Source: Pyrenophora tritici-repentis
Taxonomy: Eukaryota > Ascomycota > Dothideomycetes > Pleosporales > Pleosporaceae
NCBI RefSeq assembly: GCF_003171515.1
Contig: NC_089397.1
Span: 1,736,001 to 1,800,000 of the forward strand
Direction of reading: 5' to 3'
DNA: 64,000 bases
Part shown: in pieces, positions 63,653-64,000 of the stretch
Layout of the letters: every line of letters starts with the position of its first letter
How positions within the stretch are numbered: position 1 is the stretch's first letter
Made by a program: the position numbers and the translations under genes
Notes under the pieces: model-generated
The model's input: only the letters and a program-made list of their open reading frames with translations
The model's database searches: none
What the model was told of the DNA's origin: nothing

Positions 63653-64000
63653 TCCGGTCTGACCAGGTTGAGTTTTCCATATACCGTCGTCTTTACTTTT
63701 TTCGCTTCGCTTTCATCATCTCTTTTTTGATCTTCACGTCCTTTTTTTTCAACTATTTATTTTCTTGGACGCTTAAGACGCCTTGTTGGGCTGGCTTACG
63801 AGATGTTTGTACGTACACACATGTTTGGGCTTTGGATTCGGCGTTCAAGATGATACGTGACCACCAACTCTTGACTTGACTCTCTATGGGAGTAGTAAAG
63901 GTTGTGGTAGGTCTGCATCGTGGTGTTATTATCATTTTTTGTATTTTCTTTCCTGGCAGCTACGCAACGCAACGTAACTCAATGCCCTTGTTTCTTGTTT
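63653..64000. other. 3' flank of the zinc-finger gene
   Basis: Pyrimidine-rich 3' UTR-like sequence with T runs (for example 63742-63749). No gene is recognised before the window ends. Confidence 0.5.

Overview
The window reads as nuclear DNA of a filamentous ascomycete, most likely a Dothideomycete and plausibly Pleosporales. That placement is inferred from gene families and gene architecture, because no database search was possible. Protein genes are compact, lie on both strands, and mostly carry 44-60 nt introns with GTAAGT-like donors, CTAAC/CTGAC branch points and YAG acceptors. Products are typical of ascomycetes: 2EXR-type and DUF3807 proteins, a Pdp3-like PWWP protein, and house-keeping genes for ATP synthase alpha, Rpb7, Tvp38, Ptc7, Mpo1, NAD(P)HX dehydratase and a DPP-IV-type peptidase.

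Layout. 1-3.2 kb: an MFS transporter cut by the window edge and an F-box-like hypothetical. 3.3-11.5 kb: a gene-poor accessory stretch with two broken 2EXR genes and a complete Copia element on the minus strand (identical 206-bp LTRs, TSD TAGTT). 12.3-18.5 kb: a DUF3807 gene, a FAS1-domain gene whose intron contains a tRNA-Leu, NAXD and a PWWP gene. 19-21.4 kb: mostly decayed sequence. 21.4-31.8 kb: a CBS protein, a PTC7 phosphatase, a PWI/SR splicing factor, a large Pro/Glu-rich repeat protein and an FAHD1-like hydrolase. 31.8-38.8 kb: an AT-hook/coiled-coil gene with a disrupted frame, a CCCH-DUF1771-Smr protein and TVP38. 39.0-44.4 kb: a second complete Copia element on the plus strand (identical 235-bp LTRs, TSD GTCTT). 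45.2-52 kb: ATP1 with a 1.56-kb intron, MPO1 and RPB7. 52.3-64 kb: dipeptidyl aminopeptidase, a metallo-beta-lactamase protein, two tandem-repeat arrays, a hypothetical gene and a zinc-finger regulator.

The genes form no operon or obvious pathway cluster; they are independent units with divergent or convergent promoters. The most unusual structure is at 13.89-14.04 kb. An otherwise canonical tRNA-Leu(AAG), lying in the intron of a protein gene on the same strand, has a perfect spliceosomal-type intron (GTAAGT, ACTAAT branch, CAG) inside its T-loop. This splits the Pol III box B, and exact removal restores a canonical T-arm. Also notable are diverged tandem repeats nested in the giant ATP1 intron, a 13-nt ATP1 micro-exon, and several reading frames that look one base out, which may be mutations or assembly errors.
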